Origin: an uncultured Butyricicoccus sp.
Lineage (GTDB): Bacteria > Bacillota > Clostridia > Oscillospirales > Butyricicoccaceae
DNA: 64,000 nucleotides
Direction: 5' to 3'
Assembly (NCBI GenBank): GCA_944376065.1
Contig: CALWBL010000003.1
Coordinates: forward strand, 62,001 to 126,000
The notes beneath the pieces are model-generated. The model made no database searches, had not been told where the DNA came from, and was given only the letters and a program-made list of their open reading frames with translations. Position 1 is the first letter of the stretch, and the number at the start of each line of letters is the position of its first letter. Below are positions 61,443-64,000 of the stretch, piece by piece. A program made the translations under genes and the position numbers.

Positions 61443-64000
61443 ATGAAAGAACTTCCAAAGACATATGACCCCTCTGTAAGTGAAGAAAAGCTGTACAAAT
61501 TCTGGAATGACAGCGGTTTCTTTAATGCAGAGGTTGACGAAAACAAAAAACCATTTACCATTGTAATTCCACCTCCAAATGTAACCGGACAACTTCACAT
61601 GGGACATGCTTTTGACGAAACACTTCAAGATATTCTTATTCGTTTTAAGCGTATGCAGGGTTATTCAGCTCTCTGGATGCCGGGCACTGACCACGCAGGT
61701 ATTGCAACCCAGATTAAGGTAGAAGAAAATCTGCGTAAAGAAGAAGGTTTAACCCGCTATGATTTGGGCAGAGAGAAGTTTTTAGAACGTGTTTGGGATT
61801 GGAAACATCAATATGGTTCGCGTATTATTGAGCAGCTTAAAAAACTAGGTTCTTCATGTGATTGGCGTCGTGAGCGTTTTACAATGGACGAGGGCTGTTC
61901 TAAGGCTGTTAAAGAGGTATTTGTAAACCTTTATGAAAAGGGTTTAATTTATAAGGGTCATAGAATTATCAACTGGTGTCCTAACTGTGCAACTGCTTTA
62001 TCTGATGCTGAAGTTGAGTATGAAAATCAATCTGGTAAACTGTGGCATTTACGTTATCCACTCGCTGATGGTTCTGGTGAACTGGTTGTAGCTACAACAC
62101 GTCCAGAAACATTTATGGGTGATACAGGTGTTGCTGTAAACCCTAATGATGAGCGTTATAAGCACCTTATCGGTAAAACTTGTATCTTGCCAATCATGAA
62201 TAGAGAAATTCCAATATTTGGCGATGAATATGTTGATATGGAATTTGGTACAGGCTGTGTTAAGGTAACTCCTTGTCATGACCCAAATGACTTTGAAATG
62301 GGTCAGCGTCATAATCTTGAGCAAATTTTGGTGTTTAATGAAGATGCAACCGTTAACGAAAATGGAGGTAAATATCAAGGTCTTGATAGATATGCTTGTC
62401 GTGAGGCTGTTATTAAAGACCTTGAAGAAGGCGGTTATTTGGTTAAAATTGAGGAGCATGAGCATAATGTAGGCACTTGTTATCGTTGTGGTACTACTGT
62501 TGAGCCTATGACCTCTGCTCAATGGTTTGTAAAGATGGCACCTCTTGCAAAGCCTGCTATGGATGTTGTAAATGATGGTAAAGTTAAGTTTGTGCCAGAG
62601 CGTTTTTCTAAGACTTATCTTCGTTGGATGGAAAATGTACACGACTGGTGTATTTCTCGTCAGCTATGGTGGGGACATCGTATTCCAGCTTATTATTGTG
62701 ATGACTGCGGTGAAATGGTTGTTGCTAGAGAAGATGTTACAGTTTGTCCTAAGTGTGGCGGAACTCATATGCGTCAAGAGGAAGATGTACTTGATACATG
62801 GTTCTCATCTGCCTTATGGCCTTTCTCAACCCTTGGTTGGCCAGAAAAGACAAAAGAACTTGATTACTTCTATCCTACAAGTGTACTTGTAACCGGTTAT
62901 GATATTATTTTCTTCTGGGTTGCTCGTATGATTTTCTCTGGTATGGAGCAGATGAAAGAAGAACCATTCAAAACAGTTTATATTCATGGTCTTGTTCGTG
63001 ATGCACAAGGCAGAAAAATGTCAAAGTCACTAGGTAATGGTATCGACCCACTAGAAATTATTGATAAATATGGTGCTGATGCTCTGCGTTTCACTCTTGT
63101 AACTGGTAACTCTCCAGGAAATGATATGCGTTTTTCAACTGAGAAAGTTGAATCAAGCCGTAACTTTGCAAATAAGATTTGGAATGCATCTCGTTTTATT
63201 CAGATGAATTTAACAATTGAGAAGGCTGAACTACCAGAAACACTTGCTATTGAAGATAAGTGGATTCTATCAAAGTTTAATGGACTTGTTAAGGCTGTAA
63301 CTGAAAACATTGATAAGTATGAACTTGGTCTTGCAGTTCAAAAACTGTATGATTTCATTTGGGATAACTTCTGCGATTGGTATATAGAGATTGTAAAACC
63401 TCGTCTGCAAAATAAGGACGATGTTCAAGCTAACGAAAACGCTCAAAAGGTTTTATGTTATGTGCTATCTAACACAATGAAACTTCTGCACCCATTTATG
63501 CCATTTATTACTGAAACCATTTGGCAGGCACTTCCTCATGAGGGCGAAAGCATTATGATTTCTAAGTGGCCAGAGTATCAGGACAGCCTAAACTTTGCAG
63601 CCGAGACAGAGCAGGTTGAAACCATTATGGACACAATTCGTGCGATTCGTGCAAGACGTGCAGAGATGAATGTTCCACCATCTAAAAAGGCACAGGTAAT
63701 TTTATTTACAGAAAATCGTACAGCTTATGAGGCAGGTTCAACATTTTTTGCTAAACTTGCTTATGCATCTGATATTCAGTTTGTAGATGCAGCACCTCAA
63801 AATGTTGAATCTATGGTATCTGTTGTAACTGAGGGTGCACAGGTTTATATGCCAATGGGAGAACTTGTTGACTTTGAAAAGGAAAGAGCTAGACTTCAAA
63901 AGGAAAAGGCAAAGGTTCAAAAGGATATCGACTTTGTTATGAAAAAGCTGAATAATGAAGGCTTTGTAGCAAAAGCACCAGAGGCTGTTATTGCTCAGGA
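61443..64000 (+). CDS. valS: Valyl-tRNA synthetase, C-terminus cut by window end
   Basis: Class I synthetase; 853 codons are visible, close to the full length of about 880. HIGH-type motif [14 protein letters not shown], editing domain [13 protein letters not shown], zinc-like CPNCA and [13 protein letters not shown] signature, and the anticodon-binding domain followed by the start of the C-terminal coiled coil ([18 protein letters not shown]). The specificity matches the Val specifier of the T-box. Confidence 0.97.
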   Translation, partial: MKELPKTYDPSVSEEKLYKFWNDSGFFNAEVDENKKPFTIVIPPPNVTGQLHMGHAFDETLQDILIRFKRMQGYSALWMPGTDHAGIATQIKVEENLRKEEGLTRYDLGREKFLERVWDWKHQYGSRIIEQLKKLGSSCDWRRERFTMDEGCSKAVKEVFVNLYEKGLIYKGHRIINWCPNCATALSDAEVEYENQSGKLWHLRYPLADGSGELVVATTRPETFMGDTGVAVNPNDERYKHLIGKTCILPIMNREIPIFGDEYVDMEFGTGCVKVTPCHDPNDFEMGQRHNLEQILVFNEDATVNENGGKYQGLDRYACREAVIKDLEEGGYLVKIEEHEHNVGTCYRCGTTVEPMTSAQWFVKMAPLAKPAMDVVNDGKVKFVPERFSKTYLRWMENVHDWCISRQLWWGHRIPAYYCDDCGEMVVAREDVTVCPKCGGTHMRQEEDVLDTWFSSALWPFSTLGWPEKTKELDYFYPTSVLVTGYDIIFFWVARMIFSGMEQMKEEPFKTVYIHGLVRDAQGRKMSKSLGNGIDPLEIIDKYGADALRFTLVTGNSPGNDMRFSTEKVESSRNFANKIWNASRFIQMNLTIEKAELPETLAIEDKWILSKFNGLVKAVTENIDKYELGLAVQKLYDFIWDNFCDWYIEIVKPRLQNKDDVQANENAQKVLCYVLSNTMKLLHPFMPFITETIWQALPHEGESIMISKWPEYQDSLNFAAETEQVETIMDTIRAIRARRAEMNVPPSKKAQVILFTENRTAYEAGSTFFAKLAYASDIQFVDAAPQNVESMVSVVTEGAQVYMPMGELVDFEKERARLQKEKAKVQKDIDFVMKKLNNEGFVAKAPEAVIAQ

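Noticed and set aside
62049..62642. 197-codon minus-strand ORF opposite valS
   Set aside because: Shadow of the valyl-tRNA synthetase editing domain.

Overview
This is a low-GC window with Firmicutes signals throughout: a CIRCE-controlled hrcA-grpE-dnaK locus, a TPP riboswitch with a terminator platform, a valS T-box, consensus sigma-A promoters with 17-nt spacers, U-rich hairpin terminators and several TTG starts. A collagen-like, exosporium-type protein points to a spore-former. Together these suggest an anaerobic, probably gut-associated clostridium (Clostridia; Oscillospirales-like is a guess).

Layout. 1-2.3 kb: class I heat-shock operon (minus; dnaK cut by the window edge). 2.4-8.6 kb: a Nudix hydrolase, then a TPP-riboswitch-controlled thiamine-precursor salvage operon (thiD, thiW, thiM, tenA and a ThiXYZ-type ABC transporter). 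8.6-10.1 kb: pncB. 10.2-18.3 kb: a complete arginine operon argGHCJBDF behind an ARG-box-like operator. 18.4-25.6 kb: tRNA-Ser(GGA) followed by a very AT-rich accessory island. It holds an integrase scar, decayed gene fragments, a GNAT, a DUF1349 protein, and small secreted and membrane proteins behind three copies of a repeated promoter/leader. Two copies of that leader encode tiny peptides starting MPMMVSKK. 25.7-28.8 kb: a chemoreceptor with an extracytoplasmic zinc-binding (CZB-like) domain and unlike base composition, then an esterase.

28.8-41.8 kb: a ureide-fermentation cluster with PucR, allantoate amidohydrolase (AllC), a small membrane protein, an LctP-family permease, carbamate kinase, a 999-residue AllF-AllG fusion, PucG ureidoglycine:glyoxylate aminotransferase, AllH (DUF2877) and a DAACS symporter. 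Read as a pathway: allantoate -> ureidoglycine -> oxalurate + glycine -> oxamate + carbamoyl phosphate -> ATP. Oxamate is an isostere of pyruvate and lactate, so the lactate-permease homologue is a good candidate oxamate exporter.

41.9-64 kb: ROK glucokinase, HxlR regulator, amtB plus a PII protein lacking the uridylylation tyrosine, a PNPOx-like flavoprotein, a SirTM sirtuin/zinc-macrodomain pair, and a Ca2+-type P-type ATPase behind an attenuator-like leader. Then come a low-molecular-weight phosphatase, a MATE exporter, a glycosyltransferase next to a collagen-like protein, an HscC/DjlC-type chaperone pair, pyrBI, a lipoprotein, and T-box-controlled valS (cut by the window end).

The strongest candidates for new biology are the ureide/oxamate cluster with its fused AllFG and LctP permease, and the repeated promoter-leader-micropeptide cassettes of the AT-rich island. 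All functional statements come from reading the sequence and from family knowledge; no database search was run.
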